Assembly: GCA_001466705.2 (NCBI GenBank)
Contig: LATX02000111.1
Span: 15,001 to 79,000 of the forward strand
Source: Moniliophthora roreri
Taxonomy: Eukaryota; Basidiomycota; Agaricomycetes; Agaricales; Marasmiaceae
Direction: 5' to 3'
Length of the DNA: 64,000 bases
In this document: piece by piece, positions 1 through 11,559 of the stretch
Layout of the letters: each line of letters starts with the position of its first letter
How positions within the stretch are numbered: position 1 is the first letter of the stretch
Notes under the pieces: model-generated
Database searches by the model: none
Told to the model about the DNA's origin: nothing
What the model saw: only the letters and a program-made list of their open reading frames with translations
Made by a program: the position numbers and the translations under genes

Positions 1-739
1 TGTGAAAAGTTGAGAGAGCCTCTACATAGGTCAGTAAGCATACGCAGAACGAATCCGAAATAACGAATCCGAAATGCAGCACAGCTGGCCTGTGAACATT
101 TTGAATGGATCCCAAGCATCCCCTCACCTGAGTTTGGTCTATCTGGGCCACCTCATAGAACCCAACCCCAGACCTCTGGTAATTCCAACCACAACCAAAA
201 CCCCTCCCCCACTCTAAGTACCTGCTCCCTCATCTACCCAGAACCCTCTAGCTCCTCCAGCGCTGGCAATAGTTCAATCGTCACACAACCCGTCTCCAGT
301 TCCAAACATGGAAGTCCACCCATATACGCCACCTCCATCGGCATTCAGACCCGCTCCCCCTCCAATTCTAGCACCAAGGCCGTTGAATCCAATATGGAGA
401 GTATCCACTCTCCAGGAGTTCAGAGATGTGACAACTGTGACCCCCCCCACCACGGTACCTTTCCATGCTGATGGAGCCCTCAATCTCTATTTCCAACCTC
501 TCTGCATCATATACACAGATGTAAGGCTCTCCCCCAGTTCTATCACTAGCAAACTGACCACCGACTCCAATGCCCCTGAGAATCACAGTTCAGAATCCCA
601 CAGCGAGGTCAGTATGGGACGACGATGACCTCATAGAAGCGTTGTCAAACAAGCAATCGTTGACTCCGAATGATGGGAGGAACATGACTGATGAACTCCA
701 CGACTACCTCTGTGCCCTGTGTGCAGAATGGAGAAACAC
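1..739 (+). pseudogene. ORF3 3' fragment of a truncated retrotransposon (copy Z)
   Basis: This is the remnant of the third gene found downstream of pol in all elements here. The +1 frame (frame B) reads the hallmark SVWDDDD, followed by a stretch ending CALCAEWRNT just before the LTR at 740. Frame A over the same bases reads CPVCRMEKH, the first half of a zinc knuckle (C-X2-C-X4-H). Both frames therefore match the dual-coded region of elements B, G, H and J. The 5' part and the second knuckle are missing: the left side leaves the window and the right side is cut by the LTR. Several frame A stops lie upstream. The rest of this copy is not seen elsewhere in the window. Confidence 0.7.
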
Positions 740-1244
740 TGTTACAATTTTCTATACATACAGACCTTATTTTTCTTTTTTTATCATTTAAGCGCCTTCT
801 CTTATGCTTCTTATTAACATCTGGACACATCCACATCCCCAATTCCCTTTTTAGGTCTCGATTACATATTTATTCTATCCTTTTCCTCGACATTCCACTG
901 TAATCTCACTGGAGATGTCATAATCACTTTATGATTCTTTCTTTTCTTTCTCTCCGATTCTTTCACATTCTATTTGCTTTCTTAGCTTTGCACTCTAATA
1001 CTGTACAAATGATGTACAACAATTAGATACAAAGGATGTATAAGTAGATAGAAAACTGGTTAAAGCTCTTCAGCTTGACCTGGTTAATCCACTCTACTTC
1101 TTGCAAGCCACAACTGATCTTAGACAACTAGCAGAAGGTTTTACCTACTGTTGAGTTGTCAAACTCGAACTTGAACCTTATTACTTGATGTCACTTCGCT
1201 TAGTAGTGTCAAGTTGTTGTCATTGCTTAGCGAGTAACATAACA
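740..1244 (+). repeat. LTR (505 bp), left LTR of element A
   Basis: It starts TGTTACAATT and ends GTAACATAACA, the TG...CA termini shared by the LTRs here. A TATAAG box lies at 1039-1044. The block TCAGCTTGACCT begins 31 nt further on (1070-1081) and is complementary to the sequence just 3' of the LTR, so it is the predicted 5' end of the transcript. The left flank is ORF3 of copy Z. Confidence 0.85.
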
Positions 1245-1246
1245 AA

Positions 1247-1260
1247 AGGTCAAGCTGATC
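1247..1260 (+). promoter_or_regulatory. Self-primer-type primer binding site of element A
   Basis: AGGTCAAGCTGATC lies two bases after the LTR. Its first 12 bases are the reverse complement of LTR positions 1070-1081, about 31 nt downstream of the TATA box. I saw no tRNA-like TGG start. The layout fits Tf1-type self-priming, in which the 5' end of the mRNA folds back to prime minus-strand DNA. The layout is seen directly; the mechanism is inferred. Confidence 0.65.
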
Positions 1261-1329
1261 AATTGCTGACCTGTTAAGGTTTAGGCATCACCTATTACCC
1301 AAAACACGACACCCCTGAGAGCTTGCCTT

Positions 1330-2589
1330 ATGGCAGCAGAAGAAACCGATCTTGACAAACAGCTTGAAGTAGCTCAACAGCTACTGAACCCCAATTCCTC
1401 TGCAACCCTGCAAAGGATCACCCACAGACAACAAAGAGAAGCTATAGAGAGTCTCCAAGAATCATCCAAACAAGCAGAGACAGAACCCGAAGCTAAGTCT
1501 TCTCCAGAACCCAATCCTTTCAATGAGCTTAGGAATTTGTACAATTCCCCATCTGAATCAGAAATGACGATCCCTGGATCTTCCAGTGATCAACCTACCA
1601 ACCCTGCTCCCAAGGTCGAACCAAAGGTAGAGCAGAGCAATGATGACACCCAATGGGCAGCCACCATCGCCACTTCTGTCATCAAAACTATCAATGACAA
1701 AAAGGAGGACGTTGGGAAACCTCTCCTTTCTGAATTGTATGAGGGCGATCAAAAGGACACATGCAGGTTTCTTCTCAATCTCAAGGTCCTTTTCCGAATG
1801 AACCCTACCAGATACAATACCAATGAAAAGAAGAAATTAACTCTTCTTCTCCTCCTTAAAGGACGAACTCGAGAATGGAAAATTAGAGAACAGATGAAGT
1901 TATTCTCTGAAGACCCCACCCATCCTATTGCAAAGAAAGCAGCTGAAGAAACTTGGGATAGCTTTAAGGCTAGATTTAGGAAGGCTTGGCAACCTGTTGA
2001 CGTTAAAGGAGAAGCTCAGATGAGGATTGAAGATCTCTGGATGAAGGAAAGAGCTGATGATTATGTCAATCAATTCCGACTCCTTGCAATGGAGACAGGG
2101 TATGACAACGAAGCACTGATCAAGTTTTTCAAAGAAGGACTCCCCGAATCCCTGGTCAATAAAATCATGCTTCGAACCGATGGGGCCTCCGAAACTCTAC
2201 ATGAATGGTTCAAATTAGCCATTCAATACAACAATCAATACAAATTCGCCATGGCACAAAAGAAGAAACGAACCAGAAGAGAGCTGGTGAAACCCAAGAT
2301 AGCCAGAAAGGTGGAAGAAACGACAATTGGAAAGATAGGACCCCTATCTGAGTCAGATAGGCAAGATTACCTTGCTCAAGGGAAGTGCTTCCATTGCGCT
2401 AAAACTGGTCATATCTCAAAAGATTGTCCATTGAAGGGACAAACCAATGTATTTGTCAAACCCTGAATGGAACCCCCAAAGAAGCTCTCTGCACAAGAGA
2501 CTTTCGCCAAAATCAAAACCATGGTGTTGGATCAGACAGCAGAGGACCAAGAAGAGATCTTTGATCTCATGGGAAAGGAGGGTTTTTAA
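1330..2589 (+). pseudogene. gag: gag of element A, one internal stop
   Basis: This is the structural Gag. It has an acidic N-terminal part, then a retrotransposon gag domain (from roughly residue 135, including ERADDYVNQFRLLAM), a basic segment, and a C-terminal zinc knuckle of form C-X2-C-X4-H-X4-C (CFHCAKTGHISKDC). The frame is broken by TGA at 2464-2466 and reopens at once to end in EGF-stop at 2587-2589, as in the other copies. The ATG at 1330 aligns with ACG in element B, so this start codon may have arisen by C-to-T mutation. The PBS leader lies 70 nt upstream. Confidence 0.85.
2580..2586 (+). promoter_or_regulatory. Putative -1 ribosomal frameshift heptamer, gag-pol
   Basis: The end of gag reads GAG GGT TTT TAA. 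The heptamer G GGT TTT fits the X XXY YYZ slippery pattern and abuts the gag stop. Pol lies in the -1 frame. The same arrangement occurs at the gag-pol junction of elements B, C and G. Confidence 0.6.
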
Positions 2590-4582
2590 AGAGGCAGAAG
2601 AGACCGACACTCTTGCCACCTGCAATTATGATTTCGAACATTGTATTAGCTAAGTTGACTCGCCATTCAATTCAAATCCCTGTTCAATACAATGTCGGAA
2701 CAGAAATCGTCGAAAAGAAAGCCCTGATTGATTCAGAAGCAGGAGGTCGCTTCATTAGTGAAGAAGAAGTGCGACGCCTCAAAAAGCCTTGGACGAAACT
2801 AGACAAGCCCATCAAAGTGTATAACATTGATGGCACCCGGAACAAAACTGGTTGGATTACCCATAGTGTCACGATGGACATTTCAATCGGAGATAAATTG
2901 ATAATGGAAACATTATTAATTTCGGGATTGGGACCGGAACACATGATTTTGGGATTACCATGGCTTCAAGATCATAACCCGGATATAGACTGGGTAACTG
3001 GAGTTATTCAATTTAGACCAAAACAGAAAGTTTTAGTCCAGAGATCAATTAAACTATTTGTTGGAATTCTGGACAAGGTTGCAGATGAAGAAGTGTTAAT
3101 TCAATCCTTCATTCAAGGAGAAGAGGATAGCGATGAAATCCAAATCAATGCTAAGTTATCTGCTTCTCAGGTATTGGCACAGGCTCACAAGGTCAAGGCT
3201 CAACCCCTGGAAGAGCTTCTTCCTCCATATCTCTCCAACTACTCGGATCAATTTGAAAAGAAGAAAGCCAAATGATTTCCCCCATCTCAACCTTACGACC
3301 ATGCTATTGATTTGAAACCGGACTTCAAACTGCGAGATTGCAAGATCTATTCTTTATCCCCAAAAGAACAGATTGGGCAAGACAAGTTTCTCAGTGAAAA
3401 TCTACAGAAAGGATACATCAGACTCTTGAAATCCCTGATGGCATTCCCATTTTTCTTTGTTGCCAAAAAGGAAGCTGGGGCGCTCAGACCTTGTCAGGAC
3501 TACCGAGATCTGAACAATGGAATGATCAAGAATTGTTATCCCCTTCCATTGGTTATGGATTTGATTGACAAACTGAAAATGGCAAAAGTCTTTACAAAAT
3601 TAGACTTATGAAATAGATACAACAATGTTCGGATCAAAGATGGTGACCAATGGAAAGCAGCGTTCAAAACCCCATGAGACCTTTTTGAACCAACAGTTAT
3701 GTTCTTTGGCTTGATGAATTCTCTGGCAACCTTCCAAGTGTTTATGAACGACATCCTCAAAGATTTCATCAATGAAGGGTGGTGCATAGTTTACATGGAT
3801 GACATCTTGATTTACTCTGACAAAATCAATATCCATTGATTACGCATGAGACACGTTTTGGAACGGCTTCGAGAAAATGATCTCTACCTCAAACTGGAGA
3901 AATGCGAATTCAAAGTCACAAAAACATTGTTCCTGGGAATGGTCATAATACCAGGACATATATCAATGGACGAAACAAAGTTGGCAGGAATCAAAGATTG
4001 GGAAGTGCCCAAAACAGTCAAAGGTGTGAGATCATTCCTGGGATTTGCAAATTTCTATCAGAAATTCATAGAGAAATATGTGGAATTGGCATGACCATTA
4101 CACAATCTTACAAAGAAGAACGCGAAATTCAAATGGACCAAGTTATGTAATGTTGCATTCGAGGTTCTGAAGGCCAAATTTCTACAACGACCAATCCTTC
4201 AAATGCCAGACAATGAAAAACCATTCATCATTGAAGCCAATGCATTGAAATGGGCAACTGAAGCAGTTCTGAAACAAAAAGGACCTGATGAAGATCTGCA
4301 TCCTTGCAGATACATTTCACATGCTTTCACACTGACCGAAAGGAATTATGAGATTTACGATTGGGAGCTTTTGGCAATTGTCAATGTGCTGAAGGCATGG
4401 GAACACTACCTTCTTGGAGGAGCACATCTAGTGACCATTCTATCTGATCACAAGAACTTAACTTATTTCCAAATGGCACAGAAACTAAACCAATGACAAG
4501 CATGATAGAGTCTATACTTGACTCAATTTGATGGGAACAAAAATGGTTCAATCAGATGCTCTTTCAAGATGACCGGACCTGA
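2587..4582 (+). pseudogene. pol: pol of element A, part 1: protease, RT, RNase H
   Basis: The order is protease, RT, RNase H. The protease has LIDSEAGG where intact relatives have LIDSGAGG, so the catalytic-loop Gly is changed, and it ends near GLPWLQDHNPDIDW. The RT has YMDDILIYS at about 3795-3820. The RNase H reads IIEANALKWAT where B has IEADASKWAT, so the first catalytic Asp is Asn. In-frame TGA codons at 3273, 3609, 3675, 3837, 4092 and 4494 each sit where B has Arg; TGA and TAG follow at 4503 and 4506. Many further CpG-to-TpG or CpA substitutions are present. The frame is cut at 4582 by a solo LTR and resumes at 5208. Confidence 0.88.
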
Positions 4583-5207
4583 TGTTACAGTCGCACATGA
4601 ACAGACAATCTTTTTTCTTTCTTCCTATCTCTTGCTTTGACACTTTAGCGCCTCCAAGCGCTAGTTTTCTCTTTTCTACCTATGCTTCTCATTGACATCT
4701 GGACACATCCACTTTTCCAGTTCCCTTTTCCACTTCTATGCCTATCCTTCTATTTAAGACGTCATAGCTATGTCATTCGCGACATCAGCATGATATCATT
4801 ATTCTATTTGTTTCTCTCTTTTTCTATTTATGATCTGATGTCACCTCTGACATCGGCTATTGTATCATTATATTTATTTTTACTTCCTCGACATCACTTC
4901 TGATGTCATGTTCCTCTTTATCATGTCGTCAAAGGCACACTCTATTTACTAAACAAACGATGTCGCACTAGCAGTTTGTATGCAACTAGTAGACTACAAC
5001 CGTTATATAAGTAGATAGTTTGCAGGTCCAAGCTACCTCAGCTTGACCTGGTTAAACCTTTGGAACTCTTGCTCATAACGACTGATCTCTCAGGACTTTA
5101 GCGAAAGCTAGAGAACTTGAACTCGAACTTGATCCTTTAGTCAACTTAGCGCCGCTACGTCATAGTGGTTGTTGAGTTGTTGTCGTTGCTGCACAAGTAA
5201 CGTAACA
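4583..5207 (+). repeat. Solo LTR (625 bp), TSD CCTGA, inside pol of element A
   Basis: It begins TGTTACAGTC and ends GTAACGTAACA. It is flanked by CCTGA on both sides (4578-4582 and 5208-5212), so it is an independent insertion reduced to one LTR. It belongs to the same family as the LTRs of element B (625-627 bp) but lies in the opposite orientation. Removing it with one TSD copy restores the pol frame of A. Confidence 0.92.
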
Positions 5208-5372
5208 CCTGATGGACAAAGACAATAACAGAAATGATGACATTATCATGTTACCAGATAAGTTATTCTTCAATGTCATCGATGTGGAACTCAGAGACAG
5301 CCTGGAAAAGGCAATGTTGACAGATGACTTCCATCAGATGACATTAGAAAACCTGATAGAACATGGAATGAC
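5208..5372 (+). pseudogene. pol: pol of element A, segment between two insertions
   Basis: This short segment links RNase H and integrase and includes the conserved IIMLPDKLFFNVID block (IVMLPDKLFVNVID in B). It is bounded left by the solo LTR 4583-5207 and right by element C, whose TSD ATGAC occupies 5368-5372. The next codons of pol are at 20781. Confidence 0.88.
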
Positions 5373-5754
5373 TGTTACAAACATGTCTTTTTCTTCCTTT
5401 GTCGATGAACATTGTACTACCATGTGACCGCGTTTGATTCTTTTTCTTCTATGACTTTCTTTTGACTCAATAAGACTACAAAACAGCTCCGATGTAGTAT
5501 TACTAAAGCGTTCTATCAAGTTCTATAGCATTCTAGTAGATACAAATGAGTATATACACTGTATGTATTTAAGGACTGTAAAACTGGGTCTAAGCTCTTC
5601 AGCTTGACCTGGTTAACCATAACTTGTGTTTAGCAGTGAATGATTGGAACTCTGAACCTCAGAAGCCTCTGAGTGAACTTAAACTTGAACCTTGACTCTT
5701 CTTTACCGTGTCGGTATTGTTGAGTGTTGATGTTGCTGTGCAAGTGACATAATA
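5373..5754 (+). repeat. 5' LTR of element C (382 bp)
   Basis: It starts TGTTACAAAC and ends GACATAATA; the usual final ACA is mutated to ATA. The TATTTAAG box is at 5566 and TCAGCTTGACCT at 5599-5610, 33 nt apart. Its partner is the interrupted LTR at 19165-20780. Confidence 0.9.
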
Positions 5755-5756
5755 TA

Positions 5757-5770
5757 AGGTCAAGCTGATC
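5757..5770 (+). promoter_or_regulatory. Self-primer-type primer binding site of element C
   Basis: AGGTCAAGCTGATC begins two bases after the LTR. Its first 12 bases are the reverse complement of LTR positions 5599-5610. It has the same layout as in elements A and B. Confidence 0.65.
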
Positions 5771-6311
5771 TACGCCAACCTAGCAGAGGTTTAGGCATCA
5801 CTCACCATGACGCCTCCAAAGTCACCGTTGACTGTGGGGCAAGAAGAACAACTCAACAGGGACATCTCGTTAACAGAACGGCTAGCCAAACTAGGGATCG
5901 GCATCCCAGGGAACCCTGCATCGACTTTGTGTACAATTATAATGCGCCATCACCAGCAGACCGCCATCCAGCAGTTGAGCAACTTGCTTGGGCCAGAAGA
6001 AACAACAGATACCGAAGCACAAGTAGTCGAAGAGACCAAGAACAGCTTGACCCCAGAATCCACTGAAGAAGACTCGTCTACGAACACAAACTTCGAAGAC
6101 TCCAAAGAGAAGACAGACAAATTACCAGACAAATTGACCAGCTCATCATTCTTCAGCGCTTATGAAGAAGAAGAAACAATGTCTGAAGGTGGCAACTCAA
6201 CTCCGAGACCTGGACCAAAGGAGGAGAAGACCCAGACACAGATGATGATCAAAATCTCGACTGCAGTTCTAGAAGAAATGGAAAAGAAGAAGAAGGACAA
6301 GGGATCCAAGG

Positions 6312-6839
6312 TGTTATGTTACTTGTGCAGCAACGACAACAACTCAACACCACTTGACGTAGTGATGCAGAGTTAACCTCGACAAGAAAGGTAAGTTCCT
6401 TTCCTGAAGGAGTAAGGTTCAAGTTAGAGAGCTAGCTTAAGAAAAGCTAGAGTTCAGAGTTCGTTCGTTGGCTAAACACAAGTTGATTAAACCAGGTCAA
6501 GCTAAAGAGCTATAACCCAGTCCTATCTACCTTTTATACATCTATTGTAGTTACGCGTTTGTACAACATAGAACATCCAAGAACTCGATGGAAAATGTAT
6601 AAGGTAATCAGACAGAAAATAATGGAACATTAAAGAAATGTTAATGGGAAAAAGAATCAGAATGATATCATAAAGAAAACATTGGAAGGTTGTAGAACGA
6701 TTTATAAGAAGGGAACTGGGAAAGTGGACGAGTCCAGATGTCAAAAGGAAGCATAACATTGGGCGCTAAATTGCCCGGATTGGTAATACAAGAGAAGAAA
6801 AATGAAGAAATGTCAATCCGAAGTGAAGAAACTGTAACA
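6312..6839 (-). repeat. Solo LTR (528 bp), TSD CAAGG, in gag of element C
   Basis: It is in minus orientation: the left end is TGTTATGTTACTTG and the right end CTGTAACA. CAAGG flanks both sides (6307-6311 and 6840-6844). It is the same family as the LTR fragment 18561-19065. Confidence 0.9.
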
Positions 6840-7658
6840 CAAGGTAGCGGCACTGGACCCCTTTGAAGGAGATAGAAAAGATACGAAAAGATTCCTTATG
6901 GAAGTCGAAATCTATCTCTGCATGCACCCTACTGATTATGACACAGATGAGAAAAAGTGTCTATTCCTGTTGTCCTATCTCCAAGGATGAGAAACCCAGT
7001 CCTGGAAGAGGGTCTGGACTGAGAAAATCTTTAATCACAAGAGCAAAGACCCAGAATTGACGTTCGACAAACTTAAAGGGGAATTCAAAAAATACTACCT
7101 GCCAGCAGACATACAGGCCAAAGCACAGCTCCGAATTGAGGAAGCAAAAATGACGGACAGGGCCGACAACTACGTCAACGAATTCTGAGTTATGGCTGAC
7201 AAATCGGGATACGATAATCAGGCGCTCATTCATATCTTCCGAAAAGGCCTTCTGAACTCTCTGGCTGCCAAAATCCTAAATCAACCACAGGGAAGACCTG
7301 CCGATCTCGAAGGATGGTATGAAGCAGCCATCAGATATGATGAACAATACAAGTATTACAAAGCAGTACAAAAGCCGAAACAATTCCGGATCACTGATGA
7401 CAAAACGAAAAAGGTCTCAATTAACCGGATGGGAACCCAGTTGAATGAAGAAGAACAAAAAAAGTATATGGCGGATGGACGATGCTTCCAATGTGCCAAA
7501 CAAGGACACATGGCCAGGGACTGCCCCACAAAACAGGAAGGAAAGAAAGAAGAAAGAAAGAAGTTGAGCGCCCGAGAGGCATATGTGAAAATTCAGGCCA
7601 TAGTTCGGGAACAGGAGTTGGAACAACAGATGGAGTTATTGAACATTATGGAAGCAGA

Positions 7659-7665
7659 GGGTTTT
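7659..7665 (+). promoter_or_regulatory. Putative -1 frameshift heptamer, element C
   Basis: GAG GGT TTT TAA with pol in the -1 frame, identical to the junctions in A and G. Confidence 0.55.
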
Positions 7666-8764
7666 TAAAGTGGCGGAAGAGGCCGACGCTCTCCCCACCA
7701 CCCCCAATTACTATCTCGAACGTTGTAAGCCTTCAACGTCTATCCCGGACTACCTCTCCCAGTATCGGGCACAATTCGAAGACAAAGAAGCAGAGCAATT
7801 CCCGATATCTCGATCATATGACCATGCAATCAAGCTTAAACTGGAATTCACGCTGTGTGATTGCAAGGTCTATTCACTTATGGCATTGGAACAAGTAGAA
7901 CTGGACAACTTCCTGAGAGAGAACCTCTGAAAAGGGTACATCTGAAAATCAAAATCTCCTATGGCTTCGCCATTCTTCTTTGTAGGGAAAAAGGAGAAAG
8001 GGAAGCTGCGACCAACGCAGGATTACTGTAGGCTGAACCACGGGACTGTCAAAAATGCGTACCCTCTGCCGCTCATCTCGGACCTCATCGACAAATTGAA
8101 AGACACCACCATCTTTTCGAAACTTGATTTGCGTAACGGCTATAACAACGTCTGGATCAAGGACAGGGACCAATGGAAAGCAGCGTTCAAGACCAATCAA
8201 GGATTATTCGAGCCAACGGTAATGTTTTTCGGACTTATGAACTCCCCTGCCACTTTCCAAGCTTTTATAGACGACATCTTACAAGATTTCATGGCGGAAG
8301 GATGGTGTCTGGTTTACATGGACGACATCTTGATCTACTCGGAATTGGAAGAACAACATCAGGATCAGACCAAAAGATTGCTTCAAAGGCTTAAAGAGCA
8401 AGATCTTTATCTAAAACCACATAAGTGTCAATTCGACGTACAGGAAATAGACTTTTTGGGACTTATCATTCAGCCTGGACAGATATCAATGGACCCAGTG
8501 AAACTTTTGAGGATCAGTGAGTGGCCCGCTCCGATGACGGTAACAGGTGTCTGAAGTTTCATGGGATTCACCAACTTCTATCGGAAGTTCATTGGGAGTT
8601 ATTCAGCAATTGCAAAGCCGCTGTATGACCTCACAAAGAAAGGGGTTCCTTTCAAATGGACAACGACCTGTGAAGCAGCGTTTCGAACTCTGAAGAGGAG
8701 ATTTCAAAAAGAACCTGTCCTGCGAATGCCAGATCCACAACGACCCTTCATAATTGAGACAGAC
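7666..8764 (+). pseudogene. pol: pol of element C: protease deleted, RT and start of RNase H
   Basis: Immediately after the gag-pol junction the frame reads TISNVV and then jumps near 7725 to the pre-RT segment (PDYLSQYRAQFE), so the protease and its C-terminal linker are deleted. The RT is otherwise well preserved, with YMDDILIYS at about 8317-8343. TGA codons replace Arg at 7928, just after it at YIRK, and at 8552. RNase H begins (RPFIIETD) and is cut at 8764 by an LTR. The remainder of RNase H and all of the integrase of C are absent from the window. Confidence 0.83.
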
Positions 8765-8918
8765 TGTTACAATCATACATTCACAGACTATGACTATCTT
8801 TTTCTTTCGATCTTTTTCTTTTCTCTTCCACTCTCAAATTCACTGCTTGAACACTTAAACGCCCTTGAGCGCTATTTTTCTCTTTTTACCTATGCTTCTT
8901 ATTAACATCTGGACACAT
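8765..8918 (+). repeat. Truncated LTR (about 154 bp) at a chimeric junction
   Basis: It begins TGTTACAATC and follows the LTR consensus to GGACACATC, where it switches abruptly to integrase coding sequence of an A/B-type element. The exact join is ambiguous by a few bases. The left flank is CAGAC and no matching right TSD was found. Confidence 0.75.
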
Positions 8919-10049
8919 CAAATGAAAGTGAACACACATCCAACACAAACAGCTATACAACCCATTGGGGGTCACAAAGATGTGTTACCATTCCAAATCA
9001 TATTGATGGACTTAATCACAGATCTACCCAAGATTGCAGATTGCGACTCGATATTGGTCGTGGTCGACCATGCAGCTACGAAGGGGGTGATTTTCATCCC
9101 ATGTCACAAGAAGATCGACGCCACAGACACGGCGGAATTACTTTTTCAACACGTCTACAAACGCTTTGGACTACCCGACAAGATTATCTCAGATTGAGAC
9201 CCACGATTTGTGGCTGAAGTCTTTAGAGAAATGGGAAAATTACTGGGGATAAAACAAATGCTGAGTACCGCTTATCATCCTCAAATGGACGGAGAAACTG
9301 AAAGGGTTAATCAAGAAGTAGAAATCTTTCTTCGATTCTTTTGTGCCAAAGAACAGACGAAATGGAAAGATCTCCTTCATTTTGCCAAATTCGCACACAA
9401 TACCCGGACACATTCAGTCATGAAGAATTCCCCTTTCTATCTTACAATGGGATATCATCCCCGACCTCTTCCCACCATCTTTGAAAAGACAACAATTCCT
9501 TCCATAGAGGAGAGGATGGCTGAACTAAAGAAGTTGAGAGAAGAGACATCAGCTCTATTAGACATTGCGGCAAGAAGAGTGAAAGAGAGAAGCGGAAAAG
9601 ATCTAGACAAGTTCGAGAAAGGTCAGAAGGTCTGGCTAGAAGGAAAGAACTTGTTGCTGGGGTACCCATCTCCAAAACTATTCCCAAAACACAAAGGACC
9701 TTTCGAAATCACAGAAGTCCTTGGACCCATGATGTACAAGCTGAAACTCCCATTTCAATGGAGAATTCACCCTGTTTTCCATGCTGGCCTATTGTCACCA
9801 TATAGAGAAACCGACGTCCACGGACCCAATTTTCTAGAACCACCCCCAGATATAGTCGAAGGACAAGAAGAATACGAAGTCAAAGCCATCATCGGGCATC
9901 GACCGAAGAGGAAGAATCAGCCTCCAAAGGAATATCTTGTTTCCTGGAAAGGATACGACTCTTCACACAATCAGTGGCTGAAGCCGGCTGGCTTAAAGCA
10001 TTCGATGGAGTTGTACCTGGAATATAAAATCAAGTACAACCTGCATTGA
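8919..10049 (+). pseudogene. Integrase and chromodomain of fragment F
   Basis: The fragment starts inside the integrase zinc-binding domain (QMKVNTHPT). It keeps the catalytic core: Asp in MDLITDL, Asp near IISD, and Glu in TERVNQEVEIF. The GPY/F region and a C-terminal chromodomain (about 9860-10040, including YLVSWKGYDSSHNQW) follow. The only stop is TGA at 9196-9198 in the SDRDPRF motif, again at Arg. The pol stop is 20 nt before the ORF3 ATG. The sequence is close to element B. Confidence 0.85.
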
Positions 10050-10069
10050 TTCCCCACTCCAACCGAAAC

Positions 10070-10909
10070 ATGTCTTCTTACACAAACCCTTCTGTCCGAA
10101 CTGGCCTCCCTCCCTTCGATCCCCCAACCCAAGTTTTCCCAGATGACGCTGTCTACACCGAACCTTTTCATTCTTCCACATTCGAACTCCTTTATCTGAT
10201 GAACTGCAAACATTACGACGAGGAATTGACAACTGCTATCGACGCCAGCAGTGAGAGGAACCGTGCGCTCTACGGTAGCCTAGTCTTCCTTCGTGGACAG
10301 CGACGACAACTTCTAGAAAACATAACAAGAATGGATCGACACATGGGTATCTTGGCCCAACATATCGCGGACGACGAAACTTTTACTGTCACTGGGGCTA
10401 TAGCGGTACCACGTCCCACTCTTAATGTAGCAAACTTACCGCTTCATATTGTACTCCCAGACACAGATCCTGATGGAGATCGCTTTGCTACGGATGCCGA
10501 CGTCAGCCCCAACGACCCAGCCTTCCTCAGAAAGGTTATCGCCCATCAAAGAGGACTCAAACGAGCAACCGAGATCTCCAAGGGCCAATACCTCCTCCAA
10601 CTCAGACAACGATGTATCACAACAAACGCTACCCCAACCGCCACCCCTTCCTTATCCCAGACCAACCCAGCCAGATACGTGGAATCATCTACCAAGCAAA
10701 GAAGCCCGACTCTTGTCACTGGGGTCAGCAGTCTACCTGCTGACCAGCGAACCTTACTCTACCCCGATCCATTCCCCGTTGTCGACGATTCCAGAAGCGA
10801 TAAGTCCGACGTCTCCAACGCCAGCAGAAGAGCTGGAAAATTCCCCAATGTCTCCCCTCCTACTACCCCGCCCGCAATGTCTACCGGCCATGAACTCCCC
10901 CCCGCCACT
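10070..10909 (+). pseudogene. ORF3 of fragment F, N-terminal two-thirds
   Basis: Frame A starts at ATG 10070 with the conserved N-terminal domain (STFELLYLMN, then SLVFLRGQRRQL) and a Pro/Ser/Thr-rich linker, and is open until the LTR of element B cuts it at 10910. The +1 frame is also open from about 10449, ending with PRPQCLPAMNSPPP, which B shares in the same relative frame. The zinc-knuckle region is lost. Function unknown. Confidence 0.75.
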
Positions 10910-11536
10910 TGTTACGTTACTTGCGCAGCAACGACAACAACTCAACAACCACTGTGACGTAATGGCGCTAAGTTGACAAAAGGGGCAAGTTCGAGTTTGA
11001 GTTCTTCAGCTCGCGCTAAAGTTCTCAGAGTTCGGTCGAGGTGAGCAAGATGTCCAAAGGATTAACTAGGTCAAGCTGAAGTAGCTTGGACCTGCAGACT
11101 ATCTACTTATACAACAATTGTAGCTACTAGTTTGTATACAAACTGCTAGTTCGACATCGTTTGTTTAGCAAATAGAATGTACCTTTGACGACATGGTAAA
11201 TAAGAGAATGACATCAGAAATGATGTCGAGGAACTGAAAATAAATATAATGATACAATAACCGATGTCACAGATGACGTCGGATCATAAATAGAAGGGGA
11301 AAGAAACAAATAGAATAATGATATCATACTGATGTCACGAATGACATAGTGATGACATCTTAAATAGAGAGGAAGGCATAGAGTCGGAAAAGGGGACTGG
11401 GAAAGTGGACGTGTCCAGATGTTAATGAGAAGCATAAGTAAAAAAAGAGAATATTAGCACTTGAAAGCGCTAAAGTGTCAAAGCAAGAAATAGAAGAAAG
11501 AAAAAAAAGATAGTCTGTTCATGTCCGACTGTAACA
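10910..11536 (-). repeat. 3' LTR of element B (627 bp)
   Basis: Read on the plus strand it starts TGTTACGTTACTTGCGCAGC and ends CCGACTGTAACA. On the element strand it is preceded by the G-run GGGGGTAA, the likely polypurine primer site, which is conserved before other 3' LTRs here. Confidence 0.9.
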
Positions 11537-11559
11537 TTACCCCCATCTTACCTTCAAAC

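Larger units (their letters stand above)
5807..7668 (+). pseudogene. gag: gag of element C, interrupted by a solo LTR and two stops
   Basis: It starts at ATG 5807. The frame runs to 6311, is interrupted by the solo LTR 6312-6839 plus TSD, and resumes at 6845 in the shifted register that the insertion length predicts. It contains a gag domain (DRADNYVNEF), a basic region, the zinc knuckle CFQCAKQGHMARDC, and the terminal EGF-stop. In-frame TGA codons replace Arg in GRET and EFRV contexts (about 6988 and 7187), consistent with CGA to TGA. The N-terminal half is rich in Glu, Ser and Thr. Confidence 0.82.
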
